A stretch of DNA of 64,000 nt, taken from NCBI GenBank assembly GCA_002297005.1, contig DBIX01000028.1, forward strand, positions 8,965 through 72,964. The letters are read 5' to 3'. The stretch comes from Cyanobacteria bacterium UBA791 (lineage in GTDB: Bacteria > Cyanobacteriota > Vampirovibrionia > Gastranaerophilales > Gastranaerophilaceae). Position 1 is the stretch's first letter. The number at the start of each line of letters is the position of its first letter. Below are positions 17,967 through 26,617 of the stretch, in pieces. Made by a program: the position numbers and the translations under genes. The notes below the pieces were generated by a model. It searched no databases. It saw nothing but the letters and a program-made list of their open reading frames with translations, and had not been told where the DNA came from.

Positions 17967-17995
17967 TTGAAAAATTCAACATGTGGTATTATAAG
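17967..17995 (+). promoter_or_regulatory. Likely infC promoter
   Basis: TTGAAA (17967-17972), 17 bases, TATAAG (17990-17995). An overlapping alternative is an extended -10 TGG-TATTAT at 17984-17992. A short inverted repeat (TTGAA/TTCAA) overlaps the -35 region. The transcript would have about 35 bases of leader before the infC start. Confidence 0.5.
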
Positions 17996-18035
17996 AACAT
18001 TAAGAGATAAGACATTTAAATAAGGAGAAAGAGCC

Positions 18036-18560
18036 ATAGCTAACGATAATAAAAAAGAAAAAATCATTATGAATAATGATATTAGAGCAAAAGAAGTAAG
18101 ATTAATTACTCAAGATAGAGAAAATAAAGGCATTGTGCCAACATCAGAAGCGTTAAGCATGGCAGACGATGCAGGATTGGACTTAGTTTTAATTAATCCA
18201 AACCAAGATCCACCTGTAGCAAAGATAATGGATTTCGGTAAATATAAATACGAAATCGAAAAGAAGGCAAAAGAAGCAAAGAAAAAACAACATACAGTAG
18301 ATGTTAAAGAAGTAAAAATCAGATACAAGATTGATACACATGATTACCAAGTAAGAATTAATAATATTAAGAAATTTATTGCACAAGGTAATAAGGTAAA
18401 AATCGTTGTAATGCTAAGAGGAAGAGAAATGCAACATTCACAATTAGCATTTGATTTAGCAAATAGATTTGTGGAAGATTTGAAAAACGAACCAATTCAA
18501 ATCGAAAAAAATCCACAACTAGAGGGTAGAAACGTAACACTTTTCTTAGGACCTCAATAG
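18036..18560 (+). CDS. infC: Translation initiation factor IF-3, apparent AUA start
   Basis: The coding frame contains all of IF-3: the N-domain 'NNDIRAKEVRLI', 'ALSMADDAGLDLVLINPNQDPPVAKIMDFGKYKYE', the lysine-rich linker and the C-domain 'KEVKIRYKIDTHDYQVRINN' ending 'GRNVTLFLGPQ'. An ATG at 18069 has no ribosome-binding site and would shorten the N-terminus. Eleven codons upstream, in frame, an ATA at 18036 sits eight bases after a perfect AAGGAG (18022-18027). IF-3 genes are known for rare start codons such as AUU in Escherichia coli, which let IF-3 repress its own translation. I therefore infer an AUA start giving 174 residues. infC is not followed by rpmI-rplT here. Confidence 0.88.
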   Translation: MANDNKKEKIIMNNDIRAKEVRLITQDRENKGIVPTSEALSMADDAGLDLVLINPNQDPPVAKIMDFGKYKYEIEKKAKEAKKKQHTVDVKEVKIRYKIDTHDYQVRINNIKKFIAQGNKVKIVVMLRGREMQHSQLAFDLANRFVEDLKNEPIQIEKNPQLEGRNVTLFLGPQ

Positions 18561-18613
18561 AAAACTTGACTATAAAGATTTAGCAAGTAGAATAGATTTA
18601 TAGCCAGCGTGCT

Positions 18614-18630
18614 TGCCGCAATAGCTCAGT
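18614..18630 (+). repeat. Partial tRNA-Phe 5' end duplicate
   Basis: Seventeen bases (TGCCGCAATAGCTCAGT) are identical to 18713-18729, the first 16 bases of the tRNA-Phe gene plus the base before it. The sequence after it no longer matches a tRNA. It is a remnant or duplication located 83 bases upstream of the intact gene. Confidence 0.7.
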
Positions 18631-18713
18631 CACGGTGAGCAAAGCGAAACCGAAGTTAGATAAAGTTAATTGCTTGCTCTAACAACGGAAAATGAAAATT
18701 AAATATGGGGTCT

Positions 18714-18789
18714 GCCGCAATAGCTCAGTTGGTAGAGCAAGGGACTGAAAATCCCTGTGTCCTTGGTTCAATTCCGAGTTGCGGCACCA
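18714..18789 (+). tRNA. tRNA-Phe (GAA)
   Basis: A 76-base tRNA. The acceptor stem GCCGCAA pairs with TTGCGGC, the D-arm is GCTCAGTTGGTAGAGC, and the anticodon stem-loop GGGACTGAAAATCCC carries anticodon GAA. The T-arm is CTTGGTTCAATTCCGAG and the 3' CCA is encoded. A terminator follows at once. The CRISPR locus begins about 270 bases downstream. Confidence 0.96.
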
Positions 18790-18793
18790 TTTT

Positions 18794-18822
18794 AAAAGAA
18801 CTCCAAACGGAGTTCTTTTTTA
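18794..18822 (+). terminator. Terminator after tRNA-Phe
   Basis: An 11-bp stem (AAAAGAACTCC/GGAGTTCTTTT) with AAAC loop and a run of T residues, five bases after the tRNA. Confidence 0.9.
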
Positions 18823-18921
18823 TTGTGAAATTTAACTAAGGAATTGAATAAGGGTTTTGCCCTTTGTTCTTTTACCGTTGCAACACTTTCAAATTTTATT
18901 CATATCAGACTTACAACACTC

Positions 18922-18949
18922 TTGAAATATCTAAGAAATAGTTTATAAT
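18922..18949 (+). promoter_or_regulatory. Promoter of a putative small RNA
   Basis: TTGAAA (18922-18927), 16 bases, TATAAT (18944-18949): a near-consensus promoter with no open reading frame of note downstream. A strong terminator lies about 100 bases further on. Confidence 0.65.
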
Positions 18950-18955
18950 GTTAAT

Positions 18956-19052
18956 AAGGGCACGGGTGCTGAACTCACCCTCGCACCTAATTAGAGGATT
19001 TTTAGCAGGAGCACTATTGTTAATATCTTAAGTATTAACCTTAGTGCTTTTT
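18956..19052 (+). ncRNA. Putative ~97-nt small RNA of unknown class
   Basis: A transcription unit is predicted from the promoter at 18922-18949 and a rho-independent terminator at 19010-19052. In the terminator, AGCACTA pairs with TAGTGCT, then GTTAATA with TATTAAC around a TCTTAAG loop, followed by five T. The 5' part holds a small hairpin GGGTG/CACCC with loop CTGAACT. No coding potential is visible. It lacks the GGAAGCAGC loop of SRP RNA. It lies between tRNA-Phe and the distal end of the CRISPR array, on the strand opposite to crRNA transcription. The 5' end is estimated. Confidence 0.5.
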
Positions 19053-19061
19053 CAGTAGAAA

Positions 19062-22026
19062 GATTAAATACATTAGATGTTAAACTTCAATAACGCATCA
19101 CAACCAAGGCAGGTAACACTCGTCTATTTAAATACATTAAATGTTAAACTTCAATTTAAAGCGTTGATGTTTAATGTTACTTTGTTGCCGTAATTTAAAT
19201 ACATTAAATGTTAAACTTCAATCCTAAAAATTCAGGTCTTTGCTGACGTGCGTCTGGATTTAAATACATTAAATGTTAAACTTCAATTACAATGGCATTG
19301 GTCTATCCATAACGTCATCAAACATTTAAATACATTAAATGTTAAACTTCAATGGTTTTCCCCAAGACAAATGAGAGGTTTTAGCTTAATTTAAATACAT
19401 TAAATGTTAAACTTCAATGAATGTAGTTCACGCATACAATATGTTTTTATACCATTTAAATACATTAAATGTTAAACTTCAATACAGACTTGCTCATAAA
19501 ATTTCTTTCCTTTTCAACTATTTAAATACATTAAATGTTAAACTTCAATACATCCGATTCAGTCTTAAACTGTCTTTCTATCATATTTAAATACATTAAA
19601 TGTTAAACTTCAATTATTTTCGTAATTGTTTATATTTGCCTTATACCAGCATTTAAATACATTAAATGTTAAACTTCAATGCAACTCCTTAAAACAACTT
19701 TAATTGAGCCTTAACGTATTTAAATACATTAAATGTTAAACTTCAATAAGAACACCGAGAAACATTCGCTATAGTTAATAGATTTAAATACATTAAATGT
19801 TAAACTTCAATGTAACAGTTTGGTCACCCCAGTTACTAGAGTCCCATATTTAAATACATTAAATGTTAAACTTCAATGTAGTAGCCTGAACTTCCGATTT
19901 TTGCGGAGTAGCCATTTAAATACATTAAATGTTAAACTTCAATCATCTATTCCACCTCGCTTAATAGTTCTTTGTTTATTTAAATACATTAAATGTTAAA
20001 CTTCAATATTATAAATTTCAGGTCGTCCAAAATATTTATCTATTTAAATACATTAAATGTTAAACTTCAATAAAAGATGATTTAAAAATTAAAGCAAAAT
20101 ATTATACATTTAAATACATTAAATGTTAAACTTCAATAATTAAGACAAGCTATTGCACTGCAAGTATTTTAATTTAAATACATTAAATGTTAAACTTCAA
20201 TGCATTCCCTTTGTTTTTAAGTCTTGGATTAATTGCATTTAAATACATTAAATGTTAAACTTCAATGACAAAATTAATAAGTTCTACAAAGAGTGGACGA
20301 ATGATTTAAATACATTAAATGTTAAACTTCAATTCAACAATCTGGATTTGGTATAGATATTAATCCAGAATTTAAATACATTAAATGTTAAACTTCAATC
20401 AGGGGTGAAAATAAAAATGGCGTATAGAAACGGATTTAAATACATTAAATGTTAAACTTCAATAAGCAAAGTTTATGCTTTTGTTGTACCAAATGCTTAA
20501 TTTAAATACATTAAATGTTAAACTTCAATATAAAAGATACTGTTCTTTGCGTGTTTTTACCATTATTTAAATACATTAAATGTTAAACTTCAATATGCAA
20601 TGGCAACAATAGAAGAAGTTGAAAATAAAATATTTAAATACATTAAATGTTAAACTTCAATATGATTTCTTCTTTTTTGCTTTCAACAGCCTTGTTTATT
20701 TAAATACATTAAATGTTAAACTTCAATCTCGATTTAAGCTTAAAAGAATATATTTCAGACATATTTAAATACATTAAATGTTAAACTTCAATCGGTTAAA
20801 AAATTAATATTATTGGGACAGTTTTTAAATTTAAATACATTAAATGTTAAACTTCAATTCTGTTAATGGTTTTTTGCCTATAATTTCATGTTCTATTTAA
20901 ATACATTAAATGTTAAACTTCAATAATCAAACTTTAGTGAAATTGTTACATAATTTAACAATTTAAATACATTAAATGTTAAACTTCAATGTTTAAGCTT
21001 CCTAGTTGCGTGCACGATTATATGTATTTAAATACATTAAATGTTAAACTTCAATAGATAAAAAATTAAAAACTTGTACAAAGGCTGAATAATTTAAATA
21101 CATTAAATGTTAAACTTCAATATGTCTTTTTTATCCCTAATATTCTCATAATCCCAATTTAAATACATTAAATGTTAAACTTCAATAATAATATTCGTGT
21201 AACCATTTTGCATTGTTAGTTATTTAAATACATTAAATGTTAAACTTCAATTTTTTTACTCCAATCTTTTTTTATTTTAAATAACAATTTAAATACATTA
21301 AATGTTAAACTTCAATTTATCTTCATTGTCGTAATCATCATCAGTTAATATATTTAAATACATTAAATGTTAAACTTCAATAAATGTTGGTATTCCTTCA
21401 GTACCTATGGATAGATTTAAATACATTAAATGTTAAACTTCAATGAACAAGGACGCAAGCCTTTTCTTTATCTACATTGATTTAAATACATTAAATGTTA
21501 AACTTCAATAAATATCGGTAAAATCGATTTAACACGTCTGCCGTAATTTAAATACATTAAATGTTAAACTTCAATAATTAAGGGGCTTGTTGAAATATAC
21601 AGGTGCTTTAAAATTTAAATACATTAAATGTTAAACTTCAATGCAACTAGGAAGCTTAAACCTAGGCTCTTTGCTTATTTAAATACATTAAATGTTAAAC
21701 TTCAATCGACCAAACCTGGGATTACTTCAGCCAACACCCATTTAAATACATTAAATGTTAAACTTCAATATATTTCTTCTTATCAGTTGCGTAAGACTCT
21801 TGAATTTAAATACATTAAATGTTAAACTTCAATAATGTATAGTAAAACAACAAATCATTTATTTAGTAATTTAAATACATTAAATGTTAAACTTCAATTA
21901 AAGTTTTATCGGTAACTTTAAAGTTTTTGATTATTTAAATACATTAAATGTTAAACTTCAATTTACAAGTTGCGACATCTAACACTATCGTATTGAATTT
22001 AAATACATTAAATGTTAAACTTCAAT
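19062..22026 (-). CRISPR. CRISPR array, 46 repeats and 45 spacers, type I-B
   Basis: I count 46 copies of a 30-base repeat. On the plus strand it begins ATTTAAATAC and ends TTAAACTTCAAT. Spacers are 33-37 bases. All repeats look identical except the first on the plus strand (19062-19091), which differs at three positions (GATTAAATAC start and one A-to-G). The reverse complement starts ATTGAAG and ends TATTTAAAT, the usual orientation of type I-B repeats, so crRNA is read on the minus strand. The degenerate repeat then marks the old, distal end and the leader lies at the right next to cas2. Two spacers (20991-21025 and 21643-21676) overlap in reverse-complement. One (20400-20433) looks like a ribosome-binding site plus the start of a gene. 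I found no spacer match inside the window by eye. Confidence 0.98.
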
Positions 22027-22202
22027 ACAGATGTTATCAATACTTGTATAATACCACAAATCCCAAATAAAATATCAATTCTTGGTTTTGCGATAAAATT
22101 TTCCAAGTGATTCCCAAATAAATTTAGACGTTATAATTTTCGTTAAAACGAAATTGATATAATTGTTTTGACGATTTAGTTTCTATTTGAACTTGGAAAT
22201 TT
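22027..22202 (-). promoter_or_regulatory. CRISPR leader between cas2 and the array
   Basis: This 176-base AT-rich stretch lies between the array and cas2. On the minus strand an extended -10 (TGG then TATTAT, 22056-22048) lies about 20 bases before the first repeat. A TTGATA at 22079-22074 may act as -35 with long spacing. Other structure includes two direct copies of TCCCAAATAAA-like sequence (22061-22071 and about 22112-22122), an inverted pair TTTCGTT/AACGAAA at 22138-22153, and AAAATTTTCCAAGT mirrored near 22190-22204. Such repeats are expected for transcription and integration signals. Confidence 0.65.
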
Positions 22203-22478
22203 TTATAAAAAAACATCTTCTGTTGATTTTTGTTGAGTTCCCAATGTTTTTTCTTCAAAAACATATTTACCTTGGAGCAAAATAATACTGACAAAATCTA
22301 CTTTTGGTTTTATTATTTTTTTTAGTTCTGTTTCTAATTGTATAGCTTGAGAGGGGGAAAGTTCTCCTCTAAATACAGAATATTGGTAGTGAGTAAGATA
22401 TTTTTTACATGTTTTAAAAACTTTTTGCACTCGTTTTTCTTCAATATCATAAAATACGAAAGCGTAATTACAATTCAT
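22203..22478 (-). CDS. cas2: CRISPR-associated endoribonuclease-fold protein Cas2
   Basis: A 91-residue protein with the Cas2 ferredoxin-like fold start 'NYAFVFYDI', the conserved Asp at residue 11, 'YLTHYQYSVFRGEL' and 'KVDFVSIILLQ'. Cas2 forms the central dimer of the Cas1-Cas2 integration complex. It is the last gene of the minus-strand cas operon, 32 bases after cas1, and abuts the leader. Length is typical. Confidence 0.95.
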   Translation of the reverse strand: MNCNYAFVFYDIEEKRVQKVFKTCKKYLTHYQYSVFRGELSPSQAIQLETELKKIIKPKVDFVSIILLQGKYVFEEKTLGTQQKSTEDVFL

Positions 22479-22510
22479 TTATTTTTTGCCTTTTTGCCTT
22501 TTTGGTTGTG

Positions 22511-23506
22511 TTATTGTTTACTATTCAATGAAAAAGGTACGAAATCAACATCTTCAAGAATTTCTTTTATTAACTTATATGCATCATATTTGATTGCTGT
22601 AAGCAAAGAAACTTTTCTTTTTAACTTTTTATTCTCATAAGTTTGTGAAAATCTTTCTTCAAGTGCAGAAATAAATATTTTCTTGCCGTTTTCATTTAGT
22701 AAACAGTAATTTAAGTTTTTCTCAAAATGTTTTTCAACACTAAGCTTTCGATTATTTATACAGTCGAAAATTGTTTTATATACGATAACAGGTTTAAATA
22801 CTTCGCTTAAATCCAAACTTAAGGAGAATCGTGATTCTCCGGCTGAATGTAGGAAACTTATTGTCTGATTCAAGTGTGTTTGGTAAATTTGACTTATTGT
22901 TTTTGTATAAAGAATAGTGTTTCCGTAAGAAATGAGAGCATTTATTGGATTATCTGGTGGTCTTTTAACCCTTTTGTTCATTACAAAATCTTCTCTTAAA
23001 AAGTAGTTGAATTGTTCATAAAAACAATTCCAAATTTTTGCTTCTACAAGCATTATCTCGTTAATTGTAGCAGTTTCTTTTAATTCTGTAGGTACATCCT
23101 TTTTTAAGTAATCAAGGTAAGGTTTTAATTCTGAACAATCGTGTCTATAGTAGTGGTATAATACTTCGTGGATATTTACTGCGATACCAAGTACGATTGC
23201 TCGAGCAATTTTCTCTCTTTTTGTTTCATAGGCTTTTACTTGTTCGATTGTCAATTTTCCACTTACGTACTTGTCTCTTGGGTAGAAAGTTCCAGAGTAG
23301 CCCTCGTAGTGGTTAAAAAGATGCAATGTAACTCCATTTTTTGATAAAAAATCAATAAGCTTTGTATTGAAACTTATTTCATTTAGGCAATAAATTTCAT
23401 CAATATTTTCAATTGGAATATAGTTGTTACCTTTTTCGTTTTTGAAATTTATGGAATTATCTTTTCTTTCAAGAGTTCCTTTTGTCATTAAATATTTTGT
23501 TGCCAT
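22511..23506 (-). CDS. cas1: CRISPR integrase Cas1 (type I-B)
   Basis: A 331-residue Cas1. The metal-binding residues are present: Glu155 in LVEAKIWN, His220 in SFLHSAG, and Asp232/Glu235 in SLDLSEVFKP. Other Cas1b features are 'GVTLHLFNHYEGYSGTFYPR' and 'PPDNPINALISYGNTILY'. It inserts new spacers at the leader-repeat junction with Cas2. It follows cas4 by 12 bases with a GAGG Shine-Dalgarno before the ATG. Confidence 0.97.
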   Translation of the reverse strand: MATKYLMTKGTLERKDNSINFKNEKGNNYIPIENIDEIYCLNEISFNTKLIDFLSKNGVTLHLFNHYEGYSGTFYPRDKYVSGKLTIEQVKAYETKREKIARAIVLGIAVNIHEVLYHYYRHDCSELKPYLDYLKKDVPTELKETATINEIMLVEAKIWNCFYEQFNYFLREDFVMNKRVKRPPDNPINALISYGNTILYTKTISQIYQTHLNQTISFLHSAGESRFSLSLDLSEVFKPVIVYKTIFDCINNRKLSVEKHFEKNLNYCLLNENGKKIFISALEERFSQTYENKKLKRKVSLLTAIKYDAYKLIKEILEDVDFVPFSLNSKQ

Positions 23507-23518
23507 TTTTCCTCAAAT

Positions 23519-24040
23519 TTATATATTACAATACGAATAATATGCACATTTTGCACATTTTTTGCTCACTTCTACGGGTGGAACAATTTCTTGATTTAGC
23601 AACTCTAATGCCATTTTTTTCGATTTTTCAAGTTCTTCTTCAGTTTCTTCATTTAATTCGTAAATTTGAATTTTTCTAGAACTGTTTTTCTTTTCAATAA
23701 TTTCCAACCGTCCTTTTTTGAAAATACCTTTTTGTTTTAATTTTTGAAGATAAAAAAGAATTTGGTACTTGCAGGCAGTTAAATCTGCATCGCTTTTTTT
23801 GATTTCGGTTAAATATTCATCAGAAATTTTATCAACTTTAATGTTATCAATTGCAATTTCTTGTGTTTCTTTTGCTTCATGAATTGCTCGTCCTATTTTG
23901 ACAAGTTCGCTATTGTCTTCTAAGTTGATTTTGTGTGCAAAAAGCCAGCATTGACGTTTGCAATGATAAAAATAATTTATTATTGTTCCTGTTAAATTTT
24001 CTTCTCTGAATTTATAGTATTTCGAAGTTAGCTTTTTCAT
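23519..24040 (-). CDS. cas4: CRISPR-associated Fe-S exonuclease Cas4
   Basis: Starting from ATG 24040 (MKKLTSKYYK) the protein has 173 residues. The four-cysteine cluster is visible: Cys27 and/or Cys31 in HCKRQC at the N-terminus, and Cys162, Cys165, Cys171 (CAKCAYYSYC) at the end. The RecB-like nuclease core has 'GRAIHE' and a later Gln-rich helix (ACKYQILFYLQKLKQKG). Cas4 trims prespacers and selects the PAM with Cas1-Cas2. The 5' end overlaps cas3 by 29 bases. An ATG at 24073 is an alternative start, with a GGAG rather far upstream, so the first 11 residues are uncertain. Confidence 0.9.
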   Translation of the reverse strand: MKKLTSKYYKFREENLTGTIINYFYHCKRQCWLFAHKINLEDNSELVKIGRAIHEAKETQEIAIDNIKVDKISDEYLTEIKKSDADLTACKYQILFYLQKLKQKGIFKKGRLEIIEKKNSSRKIQIYELNEETEEELEKSKKMALELLNQEIVPPVEVSKKCAKCAYYSYCNI

Positions 24041-26609
24041 CTTTAAATTTTTCTCTATCAAATTTTCCGTCATTAGTTAAAAATTCTTCTCCGTTTTCAA
24101 AGTAGTAGATGTCGCCAATAACGTCGTTATAATTTTGTGTCATTTTTCTTACGGAATATGTAAAGTAGGATAATTCTTTATTGATTCTTGAAAGCTCAAT
24201 TTGTTTTTGAGCATAACTCATTTGGAAATTGTTGAGTAACTCTTTGTACTGATTCCAAACATCTTTTCCGACAAGGGATTTTCCGTCTTCAATTTCTAGA
24301 GTTCTGTTTAAAAATACTGTAAAAGAATTATCGTCTTTTAGTAGTTTTAATCTGTCTTTTATTTTCTCAAAATCAAGGTTTTGCAGAATATTTTTTCTAA
24401 AGTCTTCAAGATTTTTTTCTGTATTTTTTACAGAACACTCTTCAAGTTTGTTTAAAACGAGTTCGTAGTATGCTTCAAAGTTTTTGTTTTTAAGGTTTTT
24501 CTGAATTTCTGAGTTTTCAAGAGAAAACTCCGTTCTATAATCGTCTTTGTAAATACTTTCTGTTTTATCTAAATTGAAAAAGTATACAATGCTGTTAGTT
24601 TTCTTACAAGAACGATTTATACGTCCCATAAATTGTTCTTCTGCATCAAGAATTGAAATGTCTTTAAAACCCACATCTAAGTCAATATCGACACCGGCCT
24701 CAATAACTTGAGTTGAAAATAAAATCACATTGTAATCTCTATTTGGATTTTTAACTTCTGATATAATTTGATTTCTAGTGTATAAATTATCATCTCCGTT
24801 TAAAAGTTGTATCGCATTTGTGGAAATTTTGTCTTGATATCGTTCTTTAAAATCCTTGAAAAAGTTTAGAGAGCGTTTTTTAGTAATAAACTCAACGAGA
24901 ATATCTTTTCCTTTTTGATATTCTTCGTAAATTTTTTCCTGCAAACGACAAATTTTTTCTTCTTCATCAATTGTTTTAAATTCTTCTATAAAATCAAAGT
25001 TTGGCACGACTCTATCTTTGAACCATTTGCTTTCAAAATATTTTTTTCTATCAGAAATTAAGTCTTGAAAGATATTTTGATTGAAGGTTTCGCTTTTTGG
25101 AATAAGAGAACCTATTTTTGGCAAAGTTGCTGACATTATGATTATTTTAATATTTAAAAGTTCTGCAAATCTGTTCAGAAATATTGCAATTTCTTGCCAT
25201 ATAGAATTCTTATAAGATTGAATTTCATCAAGAATTACAACACTATTTGCAAGTTGGCAAATTGGAAAATGTGATTCTCTACCCAAACCGAAAAACCAAT
25301 CAAATAGTTTTACGTGAGTTGTTAAGACAATTGGATAGTGCAAAAATTGTCGTCCCATCAAAATTTGATTGTAGTCTATTGAAAGTTGTGTTTTAAGACC
25401 ATTATCTTTTATTTCTGTTTTTCCGCTTTGTTCGTCTTCATTATAAATAGGAGTAATTGAATTGATAACTCCTATTTCATTGCCAATAGAAGTATTATCT
25501 CCAAAAGATTTCAATAATGTGTTTTTTGTTTGTTCGACAAGAGTATTAAATGGGAACACATAAAAAATCTTATTGATATTTTGGCAATTTTTAATGAGTT
25601 TTAAAGACAAATTAATAGCGGTATTTGTTTTACCACTTCCTGTCGGTGCTTCAAGGTAGAAAAGGTTTTTATCAAGATTTTTAAGCAAATTTTCTTCTGC
25701 CTCTAAAAACATTTCACTTCTTGCTTCATTTATATCTTTAAAATTTTTTTCTTTTCTGTTTTTTGAGTAGTTTTGAATGCTTTTATAAACTTCAGTTTGA
25801 GTATATGGTTTTAAAAATTTATTAATATCGGTAATTAAACCGAAATCTTCAGAAGTTTTTGCTTTAAAATCGTTCATGTAATCAGATGTTGCATAAAAAT
25901 CTGCTGAAACAATTAAAGAATACAACAATTTTGTGTAGATGTATAAATCAATAGTCTTAAATCGTTCTGTTTCTTCAAATTCTTCCAATTTAGATTTTGC
26001 AAATCTATGACGTTTTTTCAATTTTTTTTCATCATTCATTACTGAAAAATCTATAGAAATGTCTGGTAATAAATCTTTGTAAATTGCAAAAAATCTGTTT
26101 GTGTCAGAAAAATTTTCAAGAAAATCTTCAAAACTTTTTAGATAACCATGATGTTTTGAAATTACAAAACAATTTATTAATAAAAATAGAAAAAAGGTCT
26201 TTTTATCAGAAAGATTGTTTATTTGTTCAAAATATTTGCTAAAATATAAACTAGCAGACGATAATGAGTGTTCTGAATTTTTATTTTGCGAACTGTCAAA
26301 AGTTTTATTCTTCATTTTTAGCGACTGAAAATCAGTATTTGCTTTGCCTAAATCGTGTAAATAAATTGCATCAAAAAACATTTTTTGCCAAAGTTCATAG
26401 TCTTCAGAGTCTTTTTCAAAAAAGTTTTCACCCAATTTTTCCAAAATCGGTTCAAGCTTTTGCTTGGCTATGATTTGCTTTGCATAAGTAAGAGCTAAAG
26501 ACGAGTGCTCTTCTATCGTTTCAGGATTTTTAAGATTCCCGTCTTTGCTTTTACCATCTTTATGTGCAAGATAATTTTTGTCGTTATTTAAATAGTCCGA
26601 AATAGGCAT
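24012..26609 (-). CDS. cas3: CRISPR nuclease-helicase Cas3 (HD-helicase fusion)
   Basis: An 865-residue protein with an N-terminal HD nuclease domain (His35 in EEHSSLAL, His85-Asp86 in YLHDLGKAN, then SKHHGY). A superfamily 2 helicase follows: Walker A EAPTGSGKT, Walker B 'VVILDEIQSYK', motif III 'IMSATLP', and motifs V-VI 'STQVIEAGVDIDLDV' and 'EQFMGRINRS'. It is recruited by Cascade to nick and degrade target DNA. The HD and helicase parts are fused and intact. The start has a good AGGAG box. It follows cas5 by eight bases. Confidence 0.97.
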   Translation of the reverse strand: MPISDYLNNDKNYLAHKDGKSKDGNLKNPETIEEHSSLALTYAKQIIAKQKLEPILEKLGENFFEKDSEDYELWQKMFFDAIYLHDLGKANTDFQSLKMKNKTFDSSQNKNSEHSLSSASLYFSKYFEQINNLSDKKTFFLFLLINCFVISKHHGYLKSFEDFLENFSDTNRFFAIYKDLLPDISIDFSVMNDEKKLKKRHRFAKSKLEEFEETERFKTIDLYIYTKLLYSLIVSADFYATSDYMNDFKAKTSEDFGLITDINKFLKPYTQTEVYKSIQNYSKNRKEKNFKDINEARSEMFLEAEENLLKNLDKNLFYLEAPTGSGKTNTAINLSLKLIKNCQNINKIFYVFPFNTLVEQTKNTLLKSFGDNTSIGNEIGVINSITPIYNEDEQSGKTEIKDNGLKTQLSIDYNQILMGRQFLHYPIVLTTHVKLFDWFFGLGRESHFPICQLANSVVILDEIQSYKNSIWQEIAIFLNRFAELLNIKIIIMSATLPKIGSLIPKSETFNQNIFQDLISDRKKYFESKWFKDRVVPNFDFIEEFKTIDEEEKICRLQEKIYEEYQKGKDILVEFITKKRSLNFFKDFKERYQDKISTNAIQLLNGDDNLYTRNQIISEVKNPNRDYNVILFSTQVIEAGVDIDLDVGFKDISILDAEEQFMGRINRSCKKTNSIVYFFNLDKTESIYKDDYRTEFSLENSEIQKNLKNKNFEAYYELVLNKLEECSVKNTEKNLEDFRKNILQNLDFEKIKDRLKLLKDDNSFTVFLNRTLEIEDGKSLVGKDVWNQYKELLNNFQMSYAQKQIELSRINKELSYFTYSVRKMTQNYNDVIGDIYYFENGEEFLTNDGKFDREKFKDEKANFEIL

Positions 26610-26617
26610 ATTGTCTC

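Noticed and set aside
18956..19052. SRP (4.5S/6S-like) RNA as identity of the small RNA
   Set aside because: The invariant GGAAGCAGC-type SRP loop is absent, and the size and fold do not fit 6S RNA. It is left as unknown.
21628..21825. Open frame of 65 codons inside the CRISPR array
   Set aside because: It consists of repeat and spacer sequence and has no independent support as a gene.
19062..22026. Plus-strand transcription of the array
   Set aside because: The degenerate repeat is at the left end, the repeat orientation of type I-B loci reads on the minus strand, and the leader-like region lies at the right between the array and cas2.
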